From Struthidea cinerea (lineage: Eukaryota > Chordata > Aves > Passeriformes > Corcoracidae): a stretch of 64,000 nucleotides of DNA. Made by a program: the position numbers and the translations under genes. The DNA is taken from positions 957,691 through 1,021,690 of the forward strand of contig VZTI01001722.1 of NCBI GenBank assembly GCA_013397865.1, read 5' to 3'. Each line of letters starts with the position of its first letter. Position 1 is the first letter of the stretch. Shown in pieces: positions 36,701 through 48,167 of this stretch. The notes beneath the pieces are model-generated. The model was given only the letters and a program-made list of their open reading frames with translations. It searched no databases and was not told the DNA's origin.

Positions 36701-38914
36701 TTTCTATGAAACTTTTATTGGAAAAAAATAAATAGTTCAGATTTGTCTTGCATCTGACATCTTTCTTCTTTTGTCTTCTCTCCTTATTAAACACCGTCTT
36801 TCCCTTCTTGTTATAAATTTGTCTGAAGTGATCTAATTTTTTGACAGAACAGATTGCTATGCCATATAAAAACTACTCAGGAGTAAAAAGCCCATTTAAC
36901 TTCTCTGGTTTTGCTATTCTGCTTAGCAGCTTCCTACAGTATTCTTGCACACCCAAATATGAAATTTTAAAACCCGATCCCTTTTAATAGTGCACATTGA
37001 GATTCCAAGAGCAATACTGAAGCATAAAATACAGAAAATGCCATCTAAGGATTTATGGTGTGATCTCTTATGGTACAAGAGATCGCTTGTTCTTTCTTCC
37101 CTTCAACTATGTTTAGACAGGTTTATATCAACTCAGAGCAATTGCATTATATTTCCAACATTAAGTTCCATTTAAGTGAAGTTCTTATGTTTCTGAAATT
37201 ATCATTTCACTTAAAACTGTATGAAAAATTATATTTGTTTCTTCATTTTTGGCTTATGAGTAGTAAAAGTTATAATGGAAGAGTTATAAAATACAGTACT
37301 GGATCTTATAAGCAGAAAAAGATAGAGAACACTTCCTACTGACTGGGGTTTTCTAGAAGGGGAAAAAGTCAAACTAATATTGCAGAGAATTTTCTCCAAT
37401 GCAAAGAAATGTTATCTCCTAAAAAAACCTCAGAAATTCCAAGAAAATGATGCTTTTGTGACTTCATCACAAAAATTGATACCTTTCTCTTTCTCAGTCT
37501 CAAACTAATTTTCATCGCACTATTCTGATCAGCCTTCCATTTTTGAAAAGAATTAGAAAGTCTATAGAGTAATTCATGATCATTGCCAACTGAGAACCAA
37601 TAGTAAGCCATCAAGTTACTCATGATATAAAAAGGATAACAAGTATAAATAACAAAATTGTCTGTGATTTCTGATAGATTTTCAAAATTGACCTTCTAAG
37701 AAGGGTTGCTATTTTACTCTAAAGTAACTTCAATATTTCAGTAAATCCTGTTTTTCAAGTCTGGGTCAAAGATCACAGGTAGATTTGCCAAAAATTATAT
37801 ATCTGATTTGTGAGTCAAGACTAAAGAAGTATATTCTCAAAAATTATGCTCTCCTGCTCAAAAGAAAATATCATAGAAAATAGCTTAATTACTTACTCAT
37901 ATTGTTGGCAAAAGGAGTAAATGCAAGCAATTGTGACTGCATTAATTTGCATTATACAGTTCTACCATGTGAGAAGACTGGAAGTAATTGTCTTCACTAG
38001 TGATATTAAAAAATAAAATCCCTTCAACACAAAAATGAATCATTCATTTCCAGGTTTTATTTTCTAGCACAAAAATTGAATTAATTAGCAGTCAAGGGAT
38101 TATGAAGTATTAACTGTGAGAAAGTTAAGCAATGACTAGGTCATTTCAGGACCAGAGTTGATCTCTTGTTTTACTACATTTTTCTTTTCGAGTCTTCACC
38201 AGTAAAACCAAGTATTTTTTAGTCAAAAATAAAATACTTCTTAGGATATGTCAGTATTTAACCAATCTCAGAAAACCCAAAAGCCATTAAATATAAACTT
38301 CCACATTTCATGGAGCAACTAATCATGTTTACTTTGAAACAGCTTAATTTGAAGCGAACCTGCAATGTCCAGATACTGTAGGAGAACGAAAGCACAAGGA
38401 CACGGGGGAACAGAAAATGTTCAAGCTTTGACAGCTGTGCTTGAAACCTTAACTGTGCTTAACTGTACCTGCAGCACAGTTCTGTTTAATCACCTCTGAG
38501 GAAATGGGTTTTATTTGCTTCAGTCCTGTTCTTCTTGCCAAATATGTTAGCAAGATGTTTTTACTGTCACGTGGAAGCTCTCATCCTTTTTTTTTGTTGT
38601 TGTATGTCTGATACTTTTGCAGGTTCCTTTCTTCTTTTCTTCAGACAATATCTCTGGTGACATTATGGGGTACAACATCCATCAGGAAACTGAAAAAAAA
38701 TCCAAGAAATACAGCAAAATTCTGTGTTTCAGCACAGAACTAGCAGGTTCAGAACTAGCATCATCCTCTGTTGACGCTGTCCCTATCAAGTACTCTGAAT
38801 AAGCTGTCAGTGCTATTATGTGAGAGAGAACACAGGCCTCTTCAAACACTGCTATGCCATCCAACACAAAGGGCGAGCAAGCCACATCTCCTTTCTTTAG
38901 ATACAGCTGCAGCA
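30701..38914. other. Non-coding stretch, no mobile elements recognised
   Basis: About 8.2 kb of AT-rich DNA. It holds a 10-bp tandem repeat (32131-32170) and a short CA run near 34501. Open frames reach 125 codons at 35475-35852 without any recognisable domain. Confidence 0.5.
32131..32170 (+). repeat. Tandem repeat, four copies of a 10-mer
   Basis: Four head-to-tail units of the form RTTCTTCCTG (GTTCTTTCTG, ATTCTTCCTG, GTTCTTCCTG, ATTCTTCCTG), followed by a partial ATTC. Short, nearly perfect, likely variable in length between individuals. Confidence 0.9.
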
Positions 38915-40403
38915 TTATAGGCAGAGAAAGACCCTTCTGCCATGCTTCAGTAAGCAAACTCTGTGCAGACATTGCTGTGAGAGAACAAATATCAGCATCA
39001 CAAGCCTCCCTCTGCTATCACAGCAGTTTGTAGAACTGAAAGAGAAACAAGGTTTAATTTGAGGGGGTTCTGCAGTGGGACAGACATGAAGCAGATCTGT
39101 AGGAATTGACTTTCCCCTGCCTCCTCTCCAAGCACTTCCATAGCCTGACCCAGGAAATGATTCTGCCGTCATTGACTTTGTGGGGAGAGGCAGTGACTCT
39201 CCAGGCAGGGGCTCTCCTTGGGGTGGCAGACGCTGCATTTTCTGCTGACTGAAAAGTAAAATAAACCAGGGCAAAAGCACAAAATAACAACACTGATAAA
39301 GCAGCCATTGAACTCACCATATCCCTGTCCCAACTCACTACATTCTCCACTTGATGTGTCAGTTTTTAATGCCTAAGAGAGTTATGGGATGGGGAGCTGT
39401 AGCCACTAGAGAGCAATGGACCATGCGGCCATCCTCTTCCTCCTGGCCTAGCACATCTGTCAGATCTATAGGGACTGGGGTTAATTTGCTCCATTTATCT
39501 TGTAGTGCACACCAGGAGTAGAGGCAGCTGGTGTTGCCAGATGGAGACCTGAATCAAGCAGAGTAGGGAGGTTTGCTGCAGAGCAGCTCCTCTGCAGCCC
39601 CTGTGTCCCCACGCCCATGAGTGGCTGGGGTGTTGGGTGGGCTGCTGAGATACCTCTCTGGCTGGGATCATCTGAGAACATCTGGTTCACGTGCTCCAAG
39701 GTACTTTGGGGGTCAATGAGGAGATTCACTCCTCATCAGAAAAAAAAAAGTGCTAGTGGAAACTTCCCATTTCTGTCCAGAAGACCCACTCCTCCCAGGC
39801 CCTGTTGGTGAAGCATACAGATCATATAGGGTCTGCCACAAGTCACTGAAGAGCTGGTGCTAAAGTCTGCAGACCAAAGATTATTCTTATCAAACCTTTA
39901 TGTCGCATTCCTTTCATGAACATATTATTATTCACTGCTCTCTCCCGAAGAATTTCCTGCTGGTGAGGATGGTCTAATTGGTTACAGATCTTCAGCAACT
40001 GCAAGAAACATTTCCTCTCTCTCAGTATCCAAAACATATTATGTAGATGGATTTTTTTTTCTGGTGGTGGTGGGCTATATAAACAAATGTTGAACAATCC
40101 CATGCAGTTTGGGTAAAAGCATTGACTACCTCAAAATCTTGGGATGTGCTCTACAGTTTGGGTAAAAGTCAATGTATCTGTCTCCTTGAGTAAGAGCCAG
40201 TGAGCAGATACACCCTTTGGCATGGTGAAACACAATGAGTTTGTCAGCGTGAACAGAGTTCTGGTTCTCGTTTCAGAGCTGGTCAAATCATCAGAGCATG
40301 GTGGTTTGCAGGTTGGTGGGTAAAAGGTCTCCTCATTCTGCTGAGAGTTCTGGAAACATAGTGCTAAGGAGTTGTAAACAATTATCTCCACTTCCTTAAG
40401 CAC
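38915..40403 (-). other. Cluster of minus-strand open frames, possible decayed coding sequence
   Basis: Five minus-strand frames follow one another here: 40131-40403 (90 codons), 39843-40103 (86), 39481-39729 (82), 39054-39350 (98) and 38915-39280 (121, overlapping). The stretch 39050-39700 is less AT-rich than its surroundings. The 98-codon frame contains a hydrophobic run (SVLLFCAFALVYFTF, about residues 19-33) of membrane-segment type. The frames are in different phases and none has a domain I can name. It could be an old gene or retroviral internal remnant broken by frameshifts, or simply chance. I claim no function. Confidence 0.15.
40105..40168 (+). repeat. 15-mer duplicated 49 bp apart
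   Basis: CAGTTTGGGTAAAAG occurs exactly at 40105-40119 and again at 40154-40168. It is a small local direct duplication, possibly from a repair event. No gene context. Confidence 0.85.
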
Positions 40404-43400
40404 TGTCAGGTGAGAGGAACTCTGGTAGTACTCATCATGTCCAGAAGTATATTTTTAGCTGGATCAGCTGTGTAGAGGTTCACTAAAGTTTTAGCACTGT
40501 TTTCCTACCGTTGATATGAAGAAAGGCTACTTATCTTTCCATTTGCTTGATAAAAACAGCTTATGTTTTATGTAGTATTTTATGTTGTTTGTGTCTTATG
40601 TAGACTAGGTTAGCAGCAACAGGAAAGCTCAATTAAAGGCAGTAACTACTCTACTGTTTGCAGATTGCGTGCTCATTTACAGCACTCAGTGCTGAAATCA
40701 GCCTGGTATCTATTTCTTCATGGTTTCTGTTTTAACAGTGTGAGAAGAAACACAGTTTTTCCAAGTAAAGAAAAAAAGACAGATTAATATAGTGAAAATC
40801 AGCTTGACCAGAGCTGTATCCTTGGAGCCACAACTGAGACCGTCACAGGAAGCCACCTAAGTTTGCTAGAAAAAGAGCATTAGAAAAAGTCTTCCCTGAC
40901 ATATGAGATACATTTGGATTCCTGAGCACAACAACTGGGTAACGAAGTTGTCAAACACCCTCTGTCTTTAATCCAAACTTATTTCTTGATTACTCAAGTG
41001 GAAAATTAGTGGAGAGAAAGGGAGCAGTATAATCATTCTAAGTAACTGCCTAAGACAGTGCAAAGTTTGCAATCGATAACGCGCCAATTTCCTTTCTAAT
41101 TGCTTTGCCACAGGTCTTGGAAAGCTGCAGTGTGCTGGATATATGCTATTGTCAAAGAGGAGTTGCAGGCACATCAGGGAGCCAACAGTTTGATAACCTG
41201 GGACATGGAGAGGTACAGCTGTGCCAAAAGGAAAGGACAGATGACTGCTTCCTTTTGTGACTGAGTTTTGACTTGTGCAGGCTTACTGCTCCTCTTTTGA
41301 TCACCTATAGGTGCTGTGCTGTATTTTATGGTAGATTTTGAAAAGGTTTCAAATTGTATATGACAGCAAGTCTTTCTGAGTGGAGAATTGAATTTATAAA
41401 TCTATAGAAAGGGGTATGTCATAATAAAGATGCCAAATTTTTCTTGAAAATGGATGCAATTCCTCGAGCTATAAAAAACATGCTCAGATGTATTGCATTT
41501 TCTTTACACTCTATTTTCCACCTTCCCACTCTTCCACCTTTTTCAGTGAATTTTCACCTCGCCAAGGTCATTCATCCCTCAAGTTGTTTTTTTCAGCCTC
41601 CACCGTCTCAGTGACGCTGTTCATCACCTCAGCTCAGATGTGCTATTTTTCCAATTCTTTTTTTTTAATTCTTTCCATCGTTTCCCCTTGCCTTCACGGG
41701 CTCTCTCCAGTCCTACACAGGGCAGCCACCACTGCACTGAGACTTCTCCACAAGTTGCATGTGGCCAGCACGGGTGTCCTTCCTGTGTGCACCCAGTGCC
41801 CCAAAAACCCCACTTGTCCCTGGGAACAGTTTGCCTGTCTTAAGTTTTGCACAGTACAGCCTTTTCCTGAACTTCTGAATGCACTTGACTCAGGTCACCT
41901 CTCTCTTCCTCCTCTTCCTCCTCCTCCTCCTTCTCCTCCTCTTCACCAGCCTGTCATCTGGCAGTTTCCCTTCCTCAGTCTTTGCACAACCCTGCTGCAG
42001 TTTCCTCCGTCTTTTCCGCACCGAGTTTTGTATTCTCCGTTTTACTGATCTCATCCTCCAAGCTGACAGCACATTTTCCTCCTTGCATCCCTCTCATTTA
42101 TGATATTCTTGTTAAGAAGTTTTGGTGATATTACTTCCTTTAACTTCCTGATGAAGTCCTAATATCTACCTAGTTCTTTACAAAAATTGCAGAAATGCAT
42201 TTTCTCTAGTTTAACCTTATGCAATTTGATGGCATTCACCTATGAAGTGAATTCAGCTGTGTAGGTTAGATCAAAAGGGTGTGCAAGTGATCAAAGAGCT
42301 TCTGTGTGAAGGGAGGAAAGGAAATAAGTAACTGATACTTGTGCAGAAATGATACAGGCAGTGGTCAGAACAAATTAATTTCCTAATATATACTATCCCT
42401 GTATCACATTCTATAACTGAGGGCTTCAGGCTGGTAAGGAAAAATAGTCTATTCCAATCACTTAGAGGTCACTTTTTAAAGGAGATTTATGCGGTGTCTC
42501 TTCATCTGCTAGTCTGTTGTTCAGCCTCACTCCTAGACCTGCTGCTCAGCTTCAGCCAAATGCTGCAGGGCAGCTTCTGCCCCAGGGATATAAAGCCACT
42601 CCAGGTTTCATGGGAGTGGATTGCTGAGTAGAAAAAAATATCTTCTCAACAGCAAGAGAGAGAGGTGCTTTTAAGGTCTCTGCTGAGGAAAAGGCTGCTG
42701 TGCAAACACAGTGCTGATGGTAATGCTCTGTGAATAAACAATTCAAACGGATGAGAGGGTGTCTGACTTGCAACCACGCAGGCTCGTGCTCTACAAGAAC
42801 CAGACAACCCAGCCAGAGGACACAAGGAATCCAGATTTCACTTGCCTGCCTTCCACAGATTTAGTTAGTTGTTAAGTATAGAATTTCTCAAAGCACACTG
42901 TTGTGCAAGCATCAACTGTGTCTTGTCTCTTCTATTTTCAAGGTGTGTGCTTGGAAGAGCCCTTGCGTGTGTTTTACTGATATTAAGGAAGTATTTTTAA
43001 CTTTGAATATCGAATTCCTCTATTTGCTACTTCTGTGTTTCAGATTAAGGCCACCACGTTTGTGTCATATTCTGGGAAGAATGGAAAAAAAAGTGCATTC
43101 CTGCTTATTCAATAACTGGACTGTCTGTCAAAGGTAAAACAGGCAAATGTATTTTAATATCCATCCTCCTATACTCTATAAAATAACAAATTTACATTTT
43201 TTGAGCACTTAGAAGCTTTTCCTGCTTTCTGAACATCCTACTGAGAAGATCTTACATTTAATTGCTTTGGTCAGTCCGGACACCAGCACCAAAATACTCA
43301 CAGACAATGACTTGCAGTAACAGATATCTGTCCCGAAGTTGGCATATTTTACAGGCAAAGAGAAACTTTCAGGCACAAGAAGAAGCTAACAGCACTGACC

Positions 43401-46400
43401 CCTTCTCCCAGTGATCTGACAGAGAAAATGAAGTGAGATAAAGGACTTACTATGCTGCTCAAAATCAAGATATTTGGGCCTTTTATTGTCTATGGCAATT
43501 ATTTTGGGTACTGCAATACAGCAATTCTGTGCATTTAAGGGTCACAGAGAGCTGAAATCTGGTTTTATGATTGAAAAGTCCAGCTAAAGTGAGCCAGTTT
43601 TGTGTTGCTTTGCACTTCAGATTGGTCAATGCATAGGATTACTTAACTTGGAGCTGGTGTAAGAGAGTTAATGTCCCATATCTCTTGAATATAAAGGTAA
43701 TACTGAGAAGCAGGCCTCGGACAATCTTCATATATTCTGAATGGATTTAAAAATATTTATCTAATATCTCTTCTTCCAGTATCCATGGAGATTCTTTTTC
43801 TTTTTAAGGCCAATTCCTCCATGTGATTAAACAGATAAATAATGAAGCTGAGGTTTCAGGTATTAAGTATTTTTATGCAATACCACTGAGCAGTTCAGTG
43901 TTTGAACAGTAACAGCTCTTCCCCATTCCCTGAAAACTCAAGGAAGTTAATACTCTGATCTGCATATATAAGAGACACATGTGGATAGCTAAATGTTCAG
44001 TGTAAATTGTTTATTCAGTTAAAAATAATATAAGGGAAATCAAAGTATGTGCAGGGAGGGGAGAAAGAAAAGTCTGAAAAAAGCCCTCTCAGAGAAATTG
44101 GATTGCCTGATACTTGAAAGTAATTGCTCTTTTTTCCCCTTTTTGATCTCTTAAATTCACAAAAATTATATAGGTCTTCACATTTACATCAAATTGCTTC
44201 AATTGCACTAAGAAAGATAGCTTACTTCATTGCTTTTACCTCTCCTGGCATAGTCAGTCACTGCCTTAGGCTTGGGAACCATCAGCCTTTCTGTGGGTGC
44301 CAGTAAAAGCAGAGGCAGGTAATTAATGCACAGCAATGTGTGTGATCAGCTGTACAGGGACAGCCAGCGGGCAAAAGATGCTGCCCTCTCAGGTTTCTGT
44401 ACAAGACACGTTTGGAAAGGGGATACAGGGTATGAAAATATGTGACTCTTCAGGTTTTTTTGCTTTGTACTGCCAGAGTCCAGTTAACAAGATTGAATGT
44501 TAACCAGATTGTATAATGGCCCTTGTATCTAATTTAGACATTCATTTTTCTCCCTACAGAATGTGCTCAGTATGGGGTTCAATCCAGGGTTAAACCCTTG
44601 CTGCTCTGTATTGTTTATGCTATTAATGCCTGCAAATAAAAATGACGGGAGAAACTTGTCTCCATAGAAACTAGCATCTAACTAAATATAAGAAGAAATT
44701 TTCTTGCTTCTTTCTCTTTCACCAGACCAGTCCAAGAAGAACATGATGTCCTCATAGAATGAAAGGACTTTGTGATTTAAATACGCAGCCTTCCCCACAA
44801 ACCATTTATTTCTTCTTACCACGTCACTGTTGCTCTCACCATATTCTCAAAGCATTAATATCTCTTTATTTGCAAGAGAATAGGGGAATTTTGATCATAA
44901 AATGCACTAATATTGTATGAGGATTTATGCATTCTGTTCTTAAAGAGTAAACAGAAAAGCTAAGAGAAGTCACATGAAAAATTATTTTCAAAATTATTGT
45001 AGCTATTTCCTCTATCATGACATTGAATTTCCTCCAGAAAATAAAAGTTGCACAAATCCCATTTTTCAAACCATGTGGTGTTATTTTCTTCTTGTTTATA
45101 GACACATGTAAGACTGAGTTCCCCCAGACTTACAAAAAGTAAAAGTCAAGCTGTGGCACAGAAATGCAGCACGGCATAAGCAGAACATATCGCACCAAGC
45201 TTTGTGTCTAAGGTTACATTGTTTGCCTTTCTTCAGATGTCCTCTGCTTCCTCTCCTAGAAATCTTGTGCTGTCAGAATTTGAGGGCTCGAATATATACA
45301 CAGAGTATATATACAGAACTACCACTTTGGGCAGGATGGCAGGAATCTGAAAATTCCAGACAAATATCTGCTCTACTCTAGGACATTAAAATCAGTGTAA
45401 GTAAGAGATGCCAAGATCCTTGCCTTGTTGGATGATTTTTTAAATTAATTTAATGTGCAATTCTGTGTTGAAGGCAGCCTTCTGATACATGTCTCATATC
45501 AGTTGGTATTAGAACCTGGTGTCACGTGTGTGAGTTTTAAAATGGCTTTACATCACTTTAAAGGAGATGAAAAGCCATGTACTTACACCCCACAGTAAGT
45601 AAAAAACTACAAATTGCTGAAGAATCTATATTCCCCATATCTGAACCACAATTAAAACATTATGTGTGGACATTTGGTTTTGAGGCATTTAATATGTCAG
45701 AGGCAAGTCTCTGAAAAGTAGAGGTTGGGATGAATGGACCCTTCTCAAAAGAGTCAGAGTATTTGAACTGTAATGACCGACTCACTGACAGATATAAAAA
45801 GCACATTAATTCAACAGCTGGCCAGTTTCCAGTCAGCTCTCCTAGGCTCCTGCATTTTTTAGTAAGCCTAGTCGTGCCCAAAAAGGCCTGGAAGACTTCA
45901 GCGTTTTTCTTTCCAGTCTGTTATATGTTTCCTTTTCAGAGTGAAAGGTAATTGATTTTGAGTGACACAGAAAAAAGACCAGGAAGTACCTTCATGCTTG
46001 CAGCACTTTGGCTTTTATCTGGGGTGGAGAGGCAGAATTCTGGAGGACCATACACATGAGATTTTCCAGCGTTTCCTTGCCTACTCCTTGGTGCTACGTG
46101 TAACCATCATGTGTGGTGAAGATTCACTCAGGTATAAATTGAATGTAAAAACAGCTTTGTTGTCATCCTGCATGTTTTAATGGGCTAGATAAAGACAGAA
46201 AGAGAAATGTGAATATACATATATAGATGTTTTAAACATTTCCTCCATGTTTTAATCATACAAACACATGAATCTCTCTTTACTTTCACAGCTGTGCCAA
46301 TGCTGTTCTGCTACAGTGCCCTCTGCTCCCACTGGCCCTGTGAGCATCCTGGAAGAGCCAGGGCAGCACTGGCCCTGCCCACCATGTAGCTGTGCCCTGC

Positions 46401-47618
46401 AGGGTTTGTCTGCCAGAGCTCTTCAACCCCCAGGACTGCAGTGCTAGAGTCAGTGCTGCATCTAGTCCATGAAAGCACTCTCCTCCTATGTGTGTTTCTA
46501 CCTTTGCACTAAGCTGGTGTCTCTGTTCATTTGTAAAAAATGACACTCTCCTACTGGAGGGACAGCCTGAAGCTGGAGGAAGGCTCCCACACTATTGCCC
46601 ATAGTGGAAGGAAGGTCATTTTTGCAACCAGTAAGCAGAACACACCATCCAAGTGCAGCAAGCAATGAGAGCCTGGTCACCTGGCTTATCCAAGGAAACT
46701 GCAGAGATGGAGAATGGGGGTCTGTTGTGCATTTGCCAAATGCATCACAGGGTTAGGGGCATGCCTACTCTGCATGCCAAGGTAGACCAGGATCACTCCA
46801 GCTGGCAGTGAGGGGTAAGTCCTGAAAAAAGGATGGAAGAATGAAGTGCTATGGCTAGGAAAGGAAATGAGGAATAGTCTTCTATACTAAAGAATCTCCA
46901 AGAGAATAAGTAGGAAGACAGAAACATCATGAGTTTCCAGCAATAGGGGCATAACAGAAAATTTGTGATTTCAGGATCTGGTAAGAAAACCACAGGCCAT
47001 TTTTTCCCTCCCCATGATTAGTTTGCCACTGTTCTGGATGCTCCTGTGCTGAGCACCAGAAAGCAGCTTTCCTGGTTCTCCAGGGCCTGTAGGATGCAGC
47101 AGCTCTGGAAGGAGGAGCATTGACTGGAATGGATAGACCCAGGGGCATCTGTAAAGTCATTGTTGAGGCTGTTCATTCACCAGCAAGAGACAAAGGAGCT
47201 AGGTGGAAAAAAGGTCAGCTGTGGGGTTGCAAGAGCTTCTCTCAAGGTCCAAGGGCTTTTTCTCTTTCTCACATTGTGCTTTTGAATTTGAGTTTTTGAC
47301 TGTGATGATGGAGACTTTCAGAAAGTACTTGAGCAGACCGTGTGAGGTGTGGCCTGAACTAGTGGGACTATTATTACTCTTAAGTACTGGTTCTCTCATT
47401 TTTAATTCACTGGTTTCGTCTGACACATTAATCTCTCTGAGTGAGACTCACTATAGGACCAACCTGCATTTATTTCTCCTGTATTTATTTGAATAAAAAT
47501 CTGTCCCACACCAGGGTGTGAGGAAGTCTATAGATAAATTTAATCCAAGAGAGCTCTGAAGGATTCCAGGAAAGAAGAAACTGGATGTGGGCCAACTCTC
47601 AGCTTTTCGGGGAGAAAG
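40404..47618. other. Non-coding stretch, no mobile elements recognised
   Basis: About 7.2 kb. It contains the longest frame outside CR1 (186 codons, plus, 41488-42048), which is rich in Ser, Pro, Phe and Leu because it crosses pyrimidine-rich DNA and a TCC microsatellite; I treat it as chance. An 8-bp-stem AT hairpin lies at 45292-45312. No exon or RNA gene was recognised. Confidence 0.5.
41901..41944 (+). repeat. (TCC)n microsatellite, imperfect
   Basis: Forty-four bases of pure pyrimidine made mostly of TCC/CTC units with a few TT interruptions. Homopyrimidine-homopurine tracts like this can form triplex DNA. It explains the Pro/Leu-rich run in the overlapping open frame. Confidence 0.9.
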
Positions 47619-48167
47619 TCACCAGGCACCCAGGAGCATGCAGGTGCAGCAGCAGGACCAGGGCATGGTTTTTCCATGTGTCAAACACTTCAGGCATTTT
47701 GAGAAGCAGAAAACTCTTGGAAAATGATGTAGACTCTCTGAAAAGTGACAACAGACTATATTTAGTGGACTGGCAACTTCCTGTGGTTCAGCCAAATTCC
47801 CAGCACTTCCATGGACATTTGAAATGTAGTTGATTGTGGAGTCATGGAGGTAAAGCTGGTCCTTGGTAGCACTGGGGCAGGGAGTTTGTCCAGCTCTGGC
47901 CAGGGCTTTCTGGAGGTCCTGCCCTTTGGCATCCACAGGCTGCAGTGGGTGATGGTGCAAATGTGGTCTGCAGAAATCTGGTAGGTGGTACAGGGTAGGA
48001 GCATGGACTGGATCACTGGGATGAGCCTTACAGAGGGGAACTGGAAGTAAAGCAGGTTCTGAAATGTGCTAGGGGTTGTAGGATTGTGGTTGTTCCTGAA
48101 GGTACCCATTGAGGCTAAATTGGGTGTGCCTGGGGTGCTCTGGGGATGTCCCAGCTTTTGGTCTTGG
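47619..48167 (-). pseudogene. Possible processed pseudogene fragment, unidentified
   Basis: One minus-strand frame runs from 48167 to the stop at 47619 with a single in-frame TAG at 48069-48071 (context CCC TAG CAC, one change from a Gln codon). In 48167-47765 the translation looks protein-like: rich in Pro, His, Gln and Ser, with C or T favoured at third positions, and GC content above its surroundings. Short legible pieces are HPSDPVHAPTLYHLPDFC and LHDSTINYISNVHGSAG. I could not match it to a named protein. No poly(A) tail or target-site duplication was seen. It could be chance in a GC-richer patch. Confidence 0.2.

Noticed and set aside
41488..42048. Longest non-CR1 open frame (186 codons, plus strand)
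   Set aside because: Composition is dictated by pyrimidine-rich DNA and the TCC microsatellite. There is no domain or gene context, and such a length is expected about once by chance in 64 kb scanned in six frames.
42540..42780. Possible LTR: GATATAAAG near 42587 and AATAAA near 42732
   Set aside because: I could not find TG...CA ends with matching flanking duplications, and no second copy is present in the window.
45292..45312. Small AT hairpin (8-bp stem, 5-base loop)
   Set aside because: Too short for a microRNA precursor or terminator. Such stems are common in AT-rich alternating sequence.
46498..46680. Minus-strand 60-codon frame with a signal-peptide-like start
   Set aside because: A short frame with one hydrophobic run and no continuation or splice evidence; likely chance.
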